NCBI RefSeq assembly: GCF_001500065.1
Contig: NZ_LQIN01000050.1
Location: forward strand, 62,001 to 126,000
From: Mycobacterium sp. IS-3022
GTDB taxonomy: Bacteria > Actinomycetota > Actinomycetes > Mycobacteriales > Mycobacteriaceae
Direction: 5' to 3'
DNA length: 64,000 nucleotides
Below the pieces are notes generated by a model that saw only the letters and a program-made list of their open reading frames with translations, was not told the DNA's origin and made no database searches. Positions 1 to 8,847 of the stretch are shown one piece after another. Numbering within the stretch: the stretch's first letter is position 1; each line of letters starts with the position of its first letter. A program made the position numbers and the translations under genes.

Positions 1-1146
1 GCGGGCGATCCGCATGTCGTTGGTCGCGTCGGCGAACAGCGTCGGCCGGACGTACCAGCCGCGGCCGAAGGGAGAGTCGGCGCCGCCCAACACCATTCGC
101 GCGCCCTCGTCGAGGCCTGACTCGATGTAGCCCTGTACCCGTTGCTGTTGCCGCTGCGCGACGAGGGGGCCGACGTCGGTGGCCTCGTCGGCCGGGTCAC
201 CCACGTTCAGACCCGACATCATGTCGGCGAGCGCGTCGACCAACTCGTCGTGGCGGCGTTCGCTGACCAGGATTCGGGTCTGAGCGACGCAGGCCTGCCC
301 GTTGTTCATCAGGCTCGCCGTCTTCAAATGGCTGACCGTGCGGCCGATGTCGGCGTCGTCGAGGACGATCGCCGCCGATTTGCCGCCCAGCTCCAGGCTG
401 ACCCGCTTGAGCTGCTCACCGCAGACCGCGGCGATGTGTCTGCCGGTCGCCGACGACCCGGTGAAGGAGATCTTGTCGACGCCGGGGTGGCGGATCAGGC
501 TCTCGCCGGTCGCGCGGCCGCCCGGCACGATCGACACCACGCCTTCGGGCAGGTCTACCTCGTCCAGCATCTCGGCCAGCCACATCGCGTCGATCGGGGT
601 TTCGGGCGCGGGCTTCACCACCACCGTGCAACCCGCGAGCAGCGCCGGGATCATCTTCGGCATGATCAGGAACTGCGGCACGTTCCACGGCACGATCGCG
701 CCGACGACACCGACGGGCGCCCGGCGGATCTGTACGTCGCCGAACAGGCCACGCCGCCGCTCGAGCCACGGATAGTCGCGCGCGGTAGCGAGGTTCAGGT
801 GCATCTGCGCGACGGCTCCCACCGCCTGCCCGAGCCTGCTGAAGCTGCGTGGTGAACCCATCTCGGCGGTGATGAGGTCGGCCATCTCGTCGGTGTGGGC
901 GGTATAGACCGTCGCGAGCTTGTCGATCACGGCCATCCGGTCGGCGACGGTCATCTGCGGCCACGGACCCTCGTCGAACGCGGTTCGTGCCGCCGTCACC
1001 GCCCGGTCGACGTCGTCGGGACCTGCCTCGGGCGTTTCGCCGATCTGCTCCTCGGTGTGCGGGGAGATGACCGGGAGCCGCCGGTCGGTCGACGGTTCCG
1101 TCCACCGGCCGCCGAGGAAAAGCCGATCGTAGACAAGAGATCTCAT
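1..1146 (-). CDS. Aldehyde dehydrogenase, C-terminus cut by window edge
   Basis: NAD(P)-dependent aldehyde dehydrogenase that oxidises an aldehyde to its acid. 382 codons are present and the frame runs off the left edge, so about 100 C-terminal residues of a usual 480-500 are missing. Visible family signatures: the PWNVP cofactor segment (about 153-157), the general base Glu in LELGG (E252) and the catalytic Cys in NNGQACV (C286). The ATG at 1146 gives a normal N-terminus (MRSLVYDR, then the FLGGRW motif). It is divergent from the AttH-like gene, with a 94-bp gap that contains a low-G+C patch. The substrate cannot be read; a Rieske oxygenase 1.4 kb away suggests degradation of a small organic compound (inference). 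Confidence 0.93.
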   Translation of the reverse strand, partial: MRSLVYDRLFLGGRWTEPSTDRRLPVISPHTEEQIGETPEAGPDDVDRAVTAARTAFDEGPWPQMTVADRMAVIDKLATVYTAHTDEMADLITAEMGSPRSFSRLGQAVGAVAQMHLNLATARDYPWLERRRGLFGDVQIRRAPVGVVGAIVPWNVPQFLIMPKMIPALLAGCTVVVKPAPETPIDAMWLAEMLDEVDLPEGVVSIVPGGRATGESLIRHPGVDKISFTGSSATGRHIAAVCGEQLKRVSLELGGKSAAIVLDDADIGRTVSHLKTASLMNNGQACVAQTRILVSERRHDELVDALADMMSGLNVGDPADEATDVGPLVAQRQQQRVQGYIESGLDEGARMVLGGADSPFGRGWYVRPTLFADATNDMRIAR

Positions 1147-1240
1147 CTTTGCGCCTCTCGTTCCGGCACGGCGCGACCGCGCGCCCACTAAGGTCGCTAT
1201 TAATGCAAACATAGCAAGAAAACGCTGAGGAGTGGACACG

Positions 1241-2557
1241 GTGGGCGAGGACTGGCGTCGGTATCCGTTCTCACTGGTTGCCGGCGACCCGCAGCTCGAT
1301 TTCCCGGCCGCCGAGGCCGTGCATCCTGACTTCCAGTCCGACACCTGGTTTCTCGCCGGCGAGCTGACCGCGGAGTCCGCCCGGCGGTATGCGTTCCTGG
1401 CGATCGTCAACAAGAACCGGCCTGGCGAGTCGATCGTCGCGGACTTCTACACCTTGGCGGTGTTCGACCTGGACGCCGGCCTCTACGCAAGCTATACCGA
1501 CTACGACATGCCGCCGGCGAACATGGCGCCGGGCGCGAGGCCGAAGCTCACACTGGCCGACGGACATCTCGAGTTGGCCTACGACAGCAGCTCCGGCATT
1601 GCGTCGTGGCAGACCTGCCGCGACGCTCGCGGCGAGTTGTTGCCCTACACCTACGATGTCGATTTCGTCGGCGCCGATCCGGTGACCGGTCATTCGCTGC
1701 GCGTGGCCCTCCATGTGACGCCATCGCGCGCACCGGTGCCACTCGGCGCCGCCGCGCACAACGGCCGGATCGACTGCTTCGGCCAGGCGGGCACGTATTC
1801 GTACTTCCAGACCGGCATGTCGATGACGGGCACGTTGACGTGGGGCACAGTGTCCGAACGCGTATCGGGAACGTCAGGCCACGTCGACCGGCAGTGGTTC
1901 CCGTTGGTGGCCAACGCCGGCGGGCCCGGGGGTGACATCCGCTGGCGAGCGCACGAGTGGCGCACCATCAACCTCGACAACGGCGTCGACCTCAGCATCT
2001 GGCACCAGTTCGACCGCACTGAACACAATGCACTGCAACCGTTCTCGGGTGCGACCGTCAGTTTCCCCGACGGCACGGCCGCACCGCAGTACGCGGACGA
2101 CATCGAGGTGACGGTGCACGGTTACGTGCGCTGGCCGGAGTCGGTGCGGACGCTGGTGCCGCCGCCGCGCACGGCTCGATATCTGCCGGACCGGCACCGG
2201 CTGACGTCACGCGCGCTGGACCTCGACCTGACCGGCGAGCCGTTGATTCCCGCACCCGCCCATGCGCTGCCGCTGGAGTACATGGAGGGTCCGTATCGGT
2301 ACACCGGGACGCTGCGCGGCGAACCGGTGAGCGGATTCGCGTTCTACGAGCGGTCGCTCGCGCTCTACCGCGACTGGGAGTTGATCGACGTGCTGGCCAC
2401 TGCGGTCGGGGGGTTCGCGGCCGCGCCGCTTCACGAATTGATCGACTCCGGCCGGCGCGCTGAGGCGATCGACTATCTCACCGGGCGGATACGCCCCGGG
2501 GCTGACCCGCCGACCGCGCAGCTCGTCGATGACCTCGTCGAGGCGCTGTCGCCCTGA
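1241..2557 (+). CDS. Lipocalin-like AttH/CrtC-superfamily protein
   Basis: A soluble protein of about 438 residues resembling the AttH/hydroxyneurosporene hydratase (CrtC-like) double-lipocalin fold. Supporting features are repeated beta-rich segments, the SGHVDRQWFP segment in the middle, a later MEGPYRYTG segment and a final region with EGP/FYERS residues. No signal peptide is seen. Two in-frame GTG codons exist, at 1232 and 1241. I choose 1241 because a GAGGAG ribosome-binding site (1227-1232) lies 8 bases upstream of it, while it would overlap the first. The substrate is unknown. In soil mycobacteria such proteins sit among terpenoid, steroid or hydrocarbon genes, and the neighbours here (ALDH, Rieske oxygenase) fit that. 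Confidence 0.75.
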   Translation: MGEDWRRYPFSLVAGDPQLDFPAAEAVHPDFQSDTWFLAGELTAESARRYAFLAIVNKNRPGESIVADFYTLAVFDLDAGLYASYTDYDMPPANMAPGARPKLTLADGHLELAYDSSSGIASWQTCRDARGELLPYTYDVDFVGADPVTGHSLRVALHVTPSRAPVPLGAAAHNGRIDCFGQAGTYSYFQTGMSMTGTLTWGTVSERVSGTSGHVDRQWFPLVANAGGPGGDIRWRAHEWRTINLDNGVDLSIWHQFDRTEHNALQPFSGATVSFPDGTAAPQYADDIEVTVHGYVRWPESVRTLVPPPRTARYLPDRHRLTSRALDLDLTGEPLIPAPAHALPLEYMEGPYRYTGTLRGEPVSGFAFYERSLALYRDWELIDVLATAVGGFAAAPLHELIDSGRRAEAIDYLTGRIRPGADPPTAQLVDDLVEALSP

Positions 2558-2561
2558 GCCG

Positions 2562-3701
2562 TCAGACCCCCAGCGCCGCGGCCCAACTGGCGTGTCGGTG
2601 CTGCAGGCCGGGCTCGTTGCGGCCGAACACCAGGTCTTCGCGCGCACCGGTATCGAGGTTCGCTTGAAGCGCGGTGACCAAGGCATAGTCCTCGTCGCGG
2701 ACGGTCGCGTGTGCGTAGTCGAAGACCGCGGCAGCGCCGGCGGCGACGGACTCGTCGGTGAGGTCCAGCGGTGTTGAGTTCTGGTGCACGGTGATCGAGC
2801 GCCCGGGCCCGTCGCCCGGATAGATCCGGAACAGCTCACCGTTGGCGATGGTGCAGGACAACACGATGTTCGGGAACAGCGCATAGATCACCACCATGTG
2901 GTGTAGCGGGTCCCACTGCTCCTCGGGTATGTCTTCGAGATCACGAATCCCATTGAGCGGGAAGACGAGTCGATGATGGGGGCCGAACGAGTCGAAGACC
3001 GTGCAGTTGCTGCGGGCGATGGTCGCGAATGTGGTCCTGTGCACGGTCGCGAAGTGGTAGTTCTCGGCGAACGTGTCGATCGCCAGCTTCCAGTTGATCG
3101 GGCAGTCGAGCACCTTCTCACCCAGCGGCGACCAGCGGCCGATACCCCAGGAGTCCAGTTCGTCGGCCAGCGGGCCGAGGAAGGCCGGGATGTCAAGCGT
3201 CGCATCCCGGTCCAGCGAGAGCCACAGGAATCCCGCGCATTCGGCGGCCGGAAGTTCGGCCAGCGTCGTTGTGCCCGTGACTGTCTCGGGAAAGCCCTCC
3301 CGGCCCGGCACCGCGGTCAGTGCACCGTTGAGGTCATAGGTCCACGAATGGTACGGACAGGCCAGTCGGCGGGCGGCGCCGCAGCCGTCGGCGATCCGCG
3401 ATTGGCGGTGCAGGCAGACGTTGTCGAACGCGCGCACCAGGCCATCGGCCGCCCTGGTGAGCAGCACCGAGCGACCCATGACGGTCTTGGTGCAGTACGT
3501 GCCGGGCCGCGGGAGTTCCGACGAATAGCCCACCAGTTGCGGGGACCGGCTCAGCAGCGCGACATCCTGGTCATGGCGGTGCGCCGAGATATAGCTGTCC
3601 GCGCTCACCCTGCACTCGGCCGGCATGAGATCGGTGGTGTTGTCGCGAGCAAGTTTGACCGCGCGCCGGGTGAGGTCGATGAGCAGGTCGCGGTCCATCA
3701 C
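2562..3701 (-). CDS. Rieske non-haem iron oxygenase, large subunit
   Basis: Ring-hydroxylating-type oxygenase of 379 residues. The N-terminal Rieske [2Fe-2S] site is complete: C96-x-H98 and C115-x2-H118. The C-terminal domain has the mononuclear iron ligands H215 and H220 in AENYHFATVH, with D208 just before as the usual bridging acid. No ferredoxin, reductase or small subunit lies next to it, so electrons must come from elsewhere. It is convergent with the AttH-like gene (4-bp gap). The start at 3701 (MMDRD) is followed upstream by a good promoter. The substrate is not predictable; annotations in this family range from phenylpropionate to steroid and choline-type compounds. Confidence 0.92.
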   Translation of the reverse strand: MMDRDLLIDLTRRAVKLARDNTTDLMPAECRVSADSYISAHRHDQDVALLSRSPQLVGYSSELPRPGTYCTKTVMGRSVLLTRAADGLVRAFDNVCLHRQSRIADGCGAARRLACPYHSWTYDLNGALTAVPGREGFPETVTGTTTLAELPAAECAGFLWLSLDRDATLDIPAFLGPLADELDSWGIGRWSPLGEKVLDCPINWKLAIDTFAENYHFATVHRTTFATIARSNCTVFDSFGPHHRLVFPLNGIRDLEDIPEEQWDPLHHMVVIYALFPNIVLSCTIANGELFRIYPGDGPGRSITVHQNSTPLDLTDESVAAGAAAVFDYAHATVRDEDYALVTALQANLDTGAREDLVFGRNEPGLQHRHASWAAALGV

Positions 3702-3734
3702 TGATCCTCGGAAGGGCTGGAAGCTATTTCGTTA

Positions 3735-3763
3735 TTTTTATAATGATGGTCCTTCTTTGTCAA
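3735..3763 (-). promoter_or_regulatory. Sigma-A-like promoter of the Rieske oxygenase gene
   Basis: On the minus strand there is a perfect TTGACA -35 (3758-3763), a 17-bp spacer and an A/T-rich -10 (TAAAAA, 3735-3740) in otherwise G+C-rich DNA. It points at the oxygenase start 34 bp further on. Confidence 0.55.
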
Positions 3764-3835
3764 AAACCGCTGGTGACCGGCGTGGTCGGCCTATCGTGCG
3801 CAACAGGTCGGGAGACGACATACGGGAGGTCACCG

Positions 3836-4828
3836 ATGACGCGCAGGGTGCGATCGGCGGTCGGCCGGTGCTGGGCCGTGGCCACGGCGGGGGTCATGGC
3901 GTTGGGTTTCGTCGCGCCGGCCACAATCCCGACTGCGGCGGCGTTTTCGAATCCGGACCTGCCCGTCGAACAACTCGAGGTGCCCTCGACGGCGATGGGT
4001 CGCACCATCCGCGTCGAATTCCTCTCCGCTGGGCCGGATTCGCCCGCGCTGTACCTCCTGGACAGCATGGAGGCCGGTGAGGATTTCAACGGTTGGGACA
4101 TCAACACGCAGGCCTTCGACTGGTATGACGGCTCCGGGATCTCGGTGGTGATGCCCGTGGGCGGGAAGTCGAGCTTCTACAGCGACTGGTACGGACCCGC
4201 GAAGAGCAACGCCGGAACGTACACGTACAAGTGGGAAACGTTTCTCACCCGAGAACTTCCGACCTGGCTGGCAACCAACAAGCAGGTACGGCCGAGCCGT
4301 AACGCCGTCGTCGGATTCTCGATGGGCGGGTCGGCTGCGCTGGTCCTGGCGGCATACCACCCGCAGCTCTTCAGCTATGCCGGATCGCTGTCGGGCTTCT
4401 TGAACCTGTCCGCGCCGAACGGGCCGGGGCAGGTCAGGATCGCCCAGATGTGGAACGGCGGCTTCGACCCGGCCGCGATGTGGGGGCCGCCGGGCGATCC
4501 GGCATGGGCCCGCAACGATCCGACGGTGCAGGCGGGCCGGCTGGCCGCCAACGGCACCCGGCTCTGGATCTATTGCGGCAACGGCACAGCCACCGACTCC
4601 GCGCTGGCCAGTCCCGATGCGCCCATCGCCGGCCTGGGCTTCCTCGAGGGCTTCGCGATCGACTCCAACCGCGCATTCGTCGACGCCTACATCGCCGCTG
4701 GCGGCAACAACGGCGTATTCAACTTCCCCGCGGGCATCCACAGCTGGGGGTATGCAGGCCAGCAGCTGCAGCAGATGAAACCCGACATTCAGCGGGTCCT
4801 GGGAGCCAGCCCTGCCGCGCAACGCTGA
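3836..4828 (+). CDS. Secreted esterase/mycolyltransferase of the antigen 85 family
   Basis: Exported alpha/beta-hydrolase of 330 residues. A signal peptide of about 36 residues ends in TAAA before FSNPDLPVEQLEVPS, which matches the mature start of the Ag85 proteins. The nucleophile elbow is GFSMGG (S162) and the catalytic His is in HSWGY (H302). Ag85 enzymes move mycolates between trehalose esters and arabinogalactan. Paralogues such as FbpD/MPT51 lack catalysis, but here Ser and His are both kept. The ATG at 3836 follows GGGAGGT by 5 bases; an in-frame ATG further upstream has no ribosome-binding site and would bury the signal peptide. The next gene starts 2 bp after the stop codon's first base set and is probably translated with it. 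Confidence 0.88.
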   Translation: MTRRVRSAVGRCWAVATAGVMALGFVAPATIPTAAAFSNPDLPVEQLEVPSTAMGRTIRVEFLSAGPDSPALYLLDSMEAGEDFNGWDINTQAFDWYDGSGISVVMPVGGKSSFYSDWYGPAKSNAGTYTYKWETFLTRELPTWLATNKQVRPSRNAVVGFSMGGSAALVLAAYHPQLFSYAGSLSGFLNLSAPNGPGQVRIAQMWNGGFDPAAMWGPPGDPAWARNDPTVQAGRLAANGTRLWIYCGNGTATDSALASPDAPIAGLGFLEGFAIDSNRAFVDAYIAAGGNNGVFNFPAGIHSWGYAGQQLQQMKPDIQRVLGASPAAQR

Positions 4829-4829
4829 G

Positions 4830-5306
4830 GTGCCGCAGGCGAATTCCCTGCGCTGGCTGATGACCCGCACGGACCGGGTGCTCACCGAGGAGGTGTGTGC
4901 GCCACCCGCCGATGTCCGCGCGTTCTATGTCGACCTCGACAACATCGCGACGGTCCATCCGCTGGTCGGTGCGGTGCGCTCGACCGCCCGCATCCAGGTG
5001 GAGAACGGCTACCAGCAGAGCTATCGGGTCACCGACCGTATTCGGATAGGACCGATCACGCTGCGCACCACCTACCGGGCGCGGTTGACCGTTCCGGCGA
5101 CCGGTGAGGTGACCGCGGAAGCCCGGCAGTTCCCCGGCGTACGGCTACGCAGCCTCGTCGGCTTCGATTCGACGCCCTGCGGCACCCGCGTGACCGAGCG
5201 CATCTGCATCGAAGCGCCTCGACCGCTGGCCCCGTTCGTCACCCGGGAGGCGGTGAAAGCGCATCGCGAGATGCTGCTCGGCATCCGCCGGAGATTCGGG
5301 CGTTAA
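4830..5306 (+). CDS. SRPBCC-family protein (polyketide cyclase/dehydrase-like)
   Basis: Small START-like ligand-binding fold, 158 residues from a GTG at 4830 or 148 from an ATG at 4860. The pattern is typical: N-terminal strand VLTEEVCAPPADVRAFY, a central beta sheet and a long C-terminal helix (REAVKAHREMLLGIRRRF). No catalytic residues are diagnostic. It starts one base after the esterase stop, so the two are likely co-translated. The 3' end overlaps the convergent next gene by 4 bp. Confidence 0.8.
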   Translation: MPQANSLRWLMTRTDRVLTEEVCAPPADVRAFYVDLDNIATVHPLVGAVRSTARIQVENGYQQSYRVTDRIRIGPITLRTTYRARLTVPATGEVTAEARQFPGVRLRSLVGFDSTPCGTRVTERICIEAPRPLAPFVTREAVKAHREMLLGIRRRFGR

Positions 5307-5710
5307 TCCTCGTCGGACGGCGAGGGGTCGGTCGCGGATGCGTCCAGCACACTGACCGCGATGCCGTACGGCAGGAACCGCACCTTGCGGGCCGGGTCGG
5401 TGTTGTTCTTGTTCGCCCGCAGCGCGTCCAGCTCGGTGGGATACACCTGCTCGATGTGGGCCCCGCCGTCGGCGTCGACGGTGTAGATCGCCCACACCCC
5501 GTCGCCGGTCTCACCGGTCGTCTCCGGCTCGCGCCGTGACCGGGAGGAGCGGGTGAACTCGTCGACCAGGTTGGCCCAGCCGGCGCGCTCCCCGGAGGTG
5601 CTGAAAAACCTGCCGAGGCCGTCGAGCGCATCGCGCAGCCCCTCACCCGCCTCGCGGACAACGCGGTCGAACTCCTCGGGATCGAACCCGAACGGGCCGT
5701 TGCTGCTCAT
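5303..5710 (-). CDS. Conserved actinobacterial hypothetical protein
   Basis: Hydrophilic protein of 135 residues with no membrane segment. An acidic N-terminal helix (FDPEEFDRVVREAGEGLRDAL) is followed by a compact alpha/beta portion and a C-terminal stretch RFLPYGIAVSVLD ending in an acidic tail. I do not recognise a functional family. The start at 5710 has AGGAGGA just upstream on the minus strand. Codon use is normal for the window, which supports a real gene. Confidence 0.75.
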   Translation of the reverse strand: MSSNGPFGFDPEEFDRVVREAGEGLRDALDGLGRFFSTSGERAGWANLVDEFTRSSRSRREPETTGETGDGVWAIYTVDADGGAHIEQVYPTELDALRANKNNTDPARKVRFLPYGIAVSVLDASATDPSPSDED

Positions 5711-5813
5711 CGTGCTTCCTCCTGCCCCGCACCACTGTGCGGCGATAAGCCCCAGTGTGCCCGCAGGTCTGCGAGTAGTCGACTGAAGCGATCCTCAGGT
5801 GGTAGGCAACCTT

Positions 5814-6620
5814 ATGGCAATCTCACCGGAGGACGCCTTGGCCGCAGTCGAGCGATCCCCGGCAGCGGTCACCGTCCACGACCGCGACGCGTGGGTGGCC
5901 GCGTTCACCTTCGACGGCCTCATCGAAGACCCCGTGGGCTCGCAACCACACCGCGGCACCACGGCGATCACCCGCTTCTACAACACCTTCATCGGTCCGC
6001 GTGACATCACCTTCCACCGCGACGTCGACATCGTGGCCGGCGCCACCGTCATCCGCGACCTGGAACTCGAGGTCCAGATGTCGGGCGGGCTGACGATGCG
6101 GATACCCGCGTATCTGCGCTACCACCTGGAAGACACCGGTGGGGAACTGAAAATTGCTGAGCTGTCAGCTTTTTGGGAGCTGCCCGCGATGGTGGGGCAG
6201 TTCCTTCGCAGCGGGGTCCGATCGGTGCCCGCCACAGTCGCGCTGACCAAGGGACTGCTGACCAACCAAGGCGTCGTCGGGACACTCGGCTTTCTCGGCG
6301 GATTCCGCGGCACCGGCCCGCCCGGCAAACGGCGCTTCGGCGAGTTCCTCGCCGCCGCGCGGGCCGGTGACGAGGTCGGGGTGCGACGTTGGTTGGGCGG
6401 TGGCACGCAGATCACGGCGGGTGACCACACGCCGATGAGCGGCACCGAACTGTTGTCCCGGTTGACCGGCGGCCGGCCCCGGAAGGTGATCGGCTCCGGT
6501 TACAGCCTGGTCTGCGGCATCGACGGCAGCACCGGCCGCGACGTGATGATCGCCGATGTGGCGGCCAAGCCGTTCGCGATCAGGCGGATCCGTTATTACT
6601 CCGCCGGCAGCGACGGCTGA
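5814..6620 (+). CDS. NTF2/SnoaL-like protein, ketosteroid-isomerase fold
   Basis: Protein of 268 residues. Residues 1-120 form a typical NTF2-like cone (helix ALAAVERSPAAVTVHDRDAWVAAF, then GLIEDPVGSQPHRG), and a second, weaker NTF2-like half follows after about 170. It may therefore be a duplicated fold. ATG 5814 is preferred over an in-frame GTG at 5799. The ligand or reaction is unknown; such proteins often accompany steroid or polyketide metabolism. Confidence 0.75.
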   Translation: MAISPEDALAAVERSPAAVTVHDRDAWVAAFTFDGLIEDPVGSQPHRGTTAITRFYNTFIGPRDITFHRDVDIVAGATVIRDLELEVQMSGGLTMRIPAYLRYHLEDTGGELKIAELSAFWELPAMVGQFLRSGVRSVPATVALTKGLLTNQGVVGTLGFLGGFRGTGPPGKRRFGEFLAAARAGDEVGVRRWLGGGTQITAGDHTPMSGTELLSRLTGGRPRKVIGSGYSLVCGIDGSTGRDVMIADVAAKPFAIRRIRYYSAGSDG

Positions 6621-6653
6621 TTCGATCGCCTCGGCGTGGGGTAACCACGCCGC

Positions 6654-6836
6654 ATGACTCCGCGTGAAGACGACGACAACAGCGAACAGGACGTCGCCGA
6701 CGACGACCACGTGGCAGCCTCGCGCGTCGGCAAGGAAGGCGACGACGACGGCACCTACGTGGGCCGCACGTTCTCCGACGACGCGATCGACGCGGGCGAG
6801 ACCGGAGCCGAGGCGCGCAGCGACGACGGTCGTTGA
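6654..6836 (+). CDS. Small acidic hypothetical protein
   Basis: 60 residues, more than a third of them Asp or Glu, with no hydrophobic stretch, so likely disordered in part. The C-terminal pattern with TYVGRT and ETGAEARS recalls short conserved mycobacterial proteins, but I know no function. It sits alone in a 300-bp gap between two genes on the same strand. Confidence is moderate because the frame is short. Confidence 0.5.
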   Translation: MTPREDDDNSEQDVADDDHVAASRVGKEGDDDGTYVGRTFSDDAIDAGETGAEARSDDGR

Positions 6837-6920
6837 CAGCAGACACGGACGGGGTTCGCGGCAGGTGAAATATCGATTCGGTCGCGTCGGACGTGGTCGG
6901 CACGCCGGACGTGAGACGGT

Positions 6921-7505
6921 ATGAGCACCATGGCTGCCGACGACGAGATCACCGACGAGATCACCTACGAGGAATTCGGCCGCAAATTCTTCGAGGTCGC
7001 GGTGACCGAGGAACGCGTCGGCAACGCGATCGCCGAGATCGCGGGCGACGAGTTCGAGATGGGCCCGATCGCTCAGGGGCCGGGCAAGATCGCCAAGGTC
7101 ACGGCGAAGGTCAGGATCCAGGAACCGCGCCTGACCCGCGAGGTCGGCGCGCTGATCACGTTCGCCATCCGCATCCCGCTGGAGATCGACATGGTTGTCG
7201 ACCTGCGGATCGACAAACCGAAGTTCATGGTCTTCGGCGAGATCGCCTTACGCGCCACCGCGCGTGCGGCCGATCCACTGCTGCTGATCCTCGATGTGGA
7301 GAAGCCGCGGGCCTCCGACATCTCCATCCACGTCACGTCGAAGTCGCTGCGCGGCGAGGTTGTGCGCATCCTCGGGGGTATCGACGCCGAGATCAGGCGG
7401 TTCATCGCCGCGCACGTGGCCGGCGAGATCGACAGCCCGGCGTCGAAGAAAGCCAAGGTCATCGACGTGGGCGCCACCATCGACACCGCCTGGACGGGAA
7501 TCTAG
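6921..7505 (+). CDS. Conserved mycobacterial hypothetical protein
   Basis: Soluble protein of 194 residues. The middle is beta-rich and lipid- or ligand-binding in look (VTAKVRIQEPRLTREVGAL, then MVVDLRIDKPKFMVFGEI), and the C-terminus is helical. No signal peptide, membrane segment or catalytic motif is seen. A second ATG three codons in (MAADDE) is an equally good start. The gene is 25 bp before the DUF732 gene on the same strand. Confidence 0.75.
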   Translation: MSTMAADDEITDEITYEEFGRKFFEVAVTEERVGNAIAEIAGDEFEMGPIAQGPGKIAKVTAKVRIQEPRLTREVGALITFAIRIPLEIDMVVDLRIDKPKFMVFGEIALRATARAADPLLLILDVEKPRASDISIHVTSKSLRGEVVRILGGIDAEIRRFIAAHVAGEIDSPASKKAKVIDVGATIDTAWTGI

Positions 7506-7530
7506 GGGCCGCACAGCGTACGATTCGCGG

Positions 7531-7896
7531 GTGCTTCGCAAATCCCTGACGACGCTGGCGCTGACCGCCGGACTTCTCGGCGCGACGGCCGTCGTGACCG
7601 CGCCTGCGCACGCCGATCCCGTCGATGACGCGTTCCTGAACGCGGTGACCGAGGCCGGCGTCGTCATGAGTGATCCGGGCAGCGCCGTGGCCGTCGGCCA
7701 GCAGGTGTGCCCCATGTTGGCCGATCCGAGCCAGAACGCGGCCGACGTCGCCGCCAAGGTCGCCGACATGGGTGGCATGTCGCTGGGACCGGCGACGATG
7801 TTCACCGGCATCGCAGTCTCGATGTTCTGCCCGGCGATGATGTCGTCGATCGGCAACGGCCAGTCGCCGATCCCGCTGCCGTTCCTCGGAATCTAA
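7531..7896 (+). CDS. Secreted DUF732-family protein
   Basis: 121-residue exported protein. A signal peptide (LALTAGLLGATAVVTAPAHA) ends at AHADP, and the mature part of about 95 residues contains DDAFLNAV, the usual DUF732 opening, with Cys in QQVCPML and SMFCPAM. The family is abundant and secreted in mycobacteria and has no proven function. GTG 7531 puts the signal peptide at the N-terminus; longer frames lack one. Confidence 0.85.
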   Translation: MLRKSLTTLALTAGLLGATAVVTAPAHADPVDDAFLNAVTEAGVVMSDPGSAVAVGQQVCPMLADPSQNAADVAAKVADMGGMSLGPATMFTGIAVSMFCPAMMSSIGNGQSPIPLPFLGI

Positions 7897-8016
7897 GCCG
7901 CCAGGAGCTCCAGCCGGGGGCGCCTGGGTCGGCGGGCTGCTCCAGGTGTCCAGGTCCGTCATCGACGGCGCGCAATACAGTTCGACGAGCCGGAAGCCGT
8001 ACCGTTCGGCGGCCCT
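7897..8016 (-). pseudogene. Possible gene remnant downstream of the DUF2993 gene
   Basis: The stretch directly after the DUF2993 stop, read on the minus strand in the same frame, gives about 40 sensible residues (including AERYGFRLVELYCAPS and a Pro/Ala-rich end). The start resembles the middle of SGNH-type hydrolases only faintly. It has no start codon or upstream part, so if real it is a relic left by a deletion. Confidence 0.2.
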
Positions 8017-8802
8017 CTAAAGCGTGCGCCCCACGGCGCTCAGCTGCCGCAAAATGTCCTCGAGCCGGGTCCGAGGCAGTTCCATGCGCCATTGGGCCAC
8101 CGAGGCCGACAGACGCACCACCCCGGGCGCGAAGCCGATGCCGATCAGTTGTACGCCGTGCGGCAGTTCTGGCAGGCGCACGGGATAGGCGGGAGTCCGG
8201 CCCGGTAGCGGCCAGCGCGACCGGCCGAACGCCAGTCCACGCGGCTTGAGCCAGAGTGTCGAACCGTCCATCCGGGCGTCAACCTCCAGGTGGCCGGCCG
8301 CGGGCCGGCGCGCCAACCGCAGCCGGGCGACCCCGTCGGCGCCGACCGCTCCGGACAGCCGGGGCGCCACCCACCGGAACAAATCGTCGAGCGCCGCCGC
8401 CGGGACCTCCAGCGTCAGCTCGACCGGAGCCGCGACCAGCACCGGTGGTGCGGTCGGCCGCATGTGCACGTTGTGCAGCACCGCCGTCGCATGGCTGAAC
8501 TCCGCCTCGTTCCACCGGATGTCGCGGGCGGCCAACCGAACGTCGTTGAGTTGGCCGACCGACAGCCCCCGGACGTCGAGCCGCGAGTCGAACTCGGTGA
8601 CCGTCAACGTCAGGTCCCCGTTGTCGAGCCTGACTGTCACCCGCCTGCCCACCACCAGCCGGCGCACGGTCATGAACAGGGTGCGGTAGGCCGCGGCGGC
8701 TCCGCTGCTGACCGGCGCCACCGCCGCCGAGGACCACAGCGCGGTCAACATGTCGACAGCGCGGAACGGGTCGAATCGGCGCAGCGATCCCGGACGCGTC
8801 AT
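8017..8802 (-). CDS. DUF2993 (LmeA-like) phospholipid-binding protein
   Basis: 261 residues. After a short amphipathic N-terminal region (DMLTALWSSAAVAPVSSG) the protein has the DUF2993 pattern: repeated beta strands with LDVRGLSVGQLNDVRLAARDI, then VELTLEVPAAALDDL. LmeA, the studied mycobacterial relative, binds phosphoinositides in the periplasm and supports lipomannan synthesis. A cleavable signal peptide is not obvious here, so the location is uncertain. The start at 8802 is 45 bp from the divergent NADH dehydrogenase gene. Confidence 0.78.
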   Translation of the reverse strand: MTRPGSLRRFDPFRAVDMLTALWSSAAVAPVSSGAAAAYRTLFMTVRRLVVGRRVTVRLDNGDLTLTVTEFDSRLDVRGLSVGQLNDVRLAARDIRWNEAEFSHATAVLHNVHMRPTAPPVLVAAPVELTLEVPAAALDDLFRWVAPRLSGAVGADGVARLRLARRPAAGHLEVDARMDGSTLWLKPRGLAFGRSRWPLPGRTPAYPVRLPELPHGVQLIGIGFAPGVVRLSASVAQWRMELPRTRLEDILRQLSAVGRTL

Positions 8803-8847
8803 AACTCCAGCATTCCCGTTGCGACGCCGTTCCGTACAGTCGGGCGC

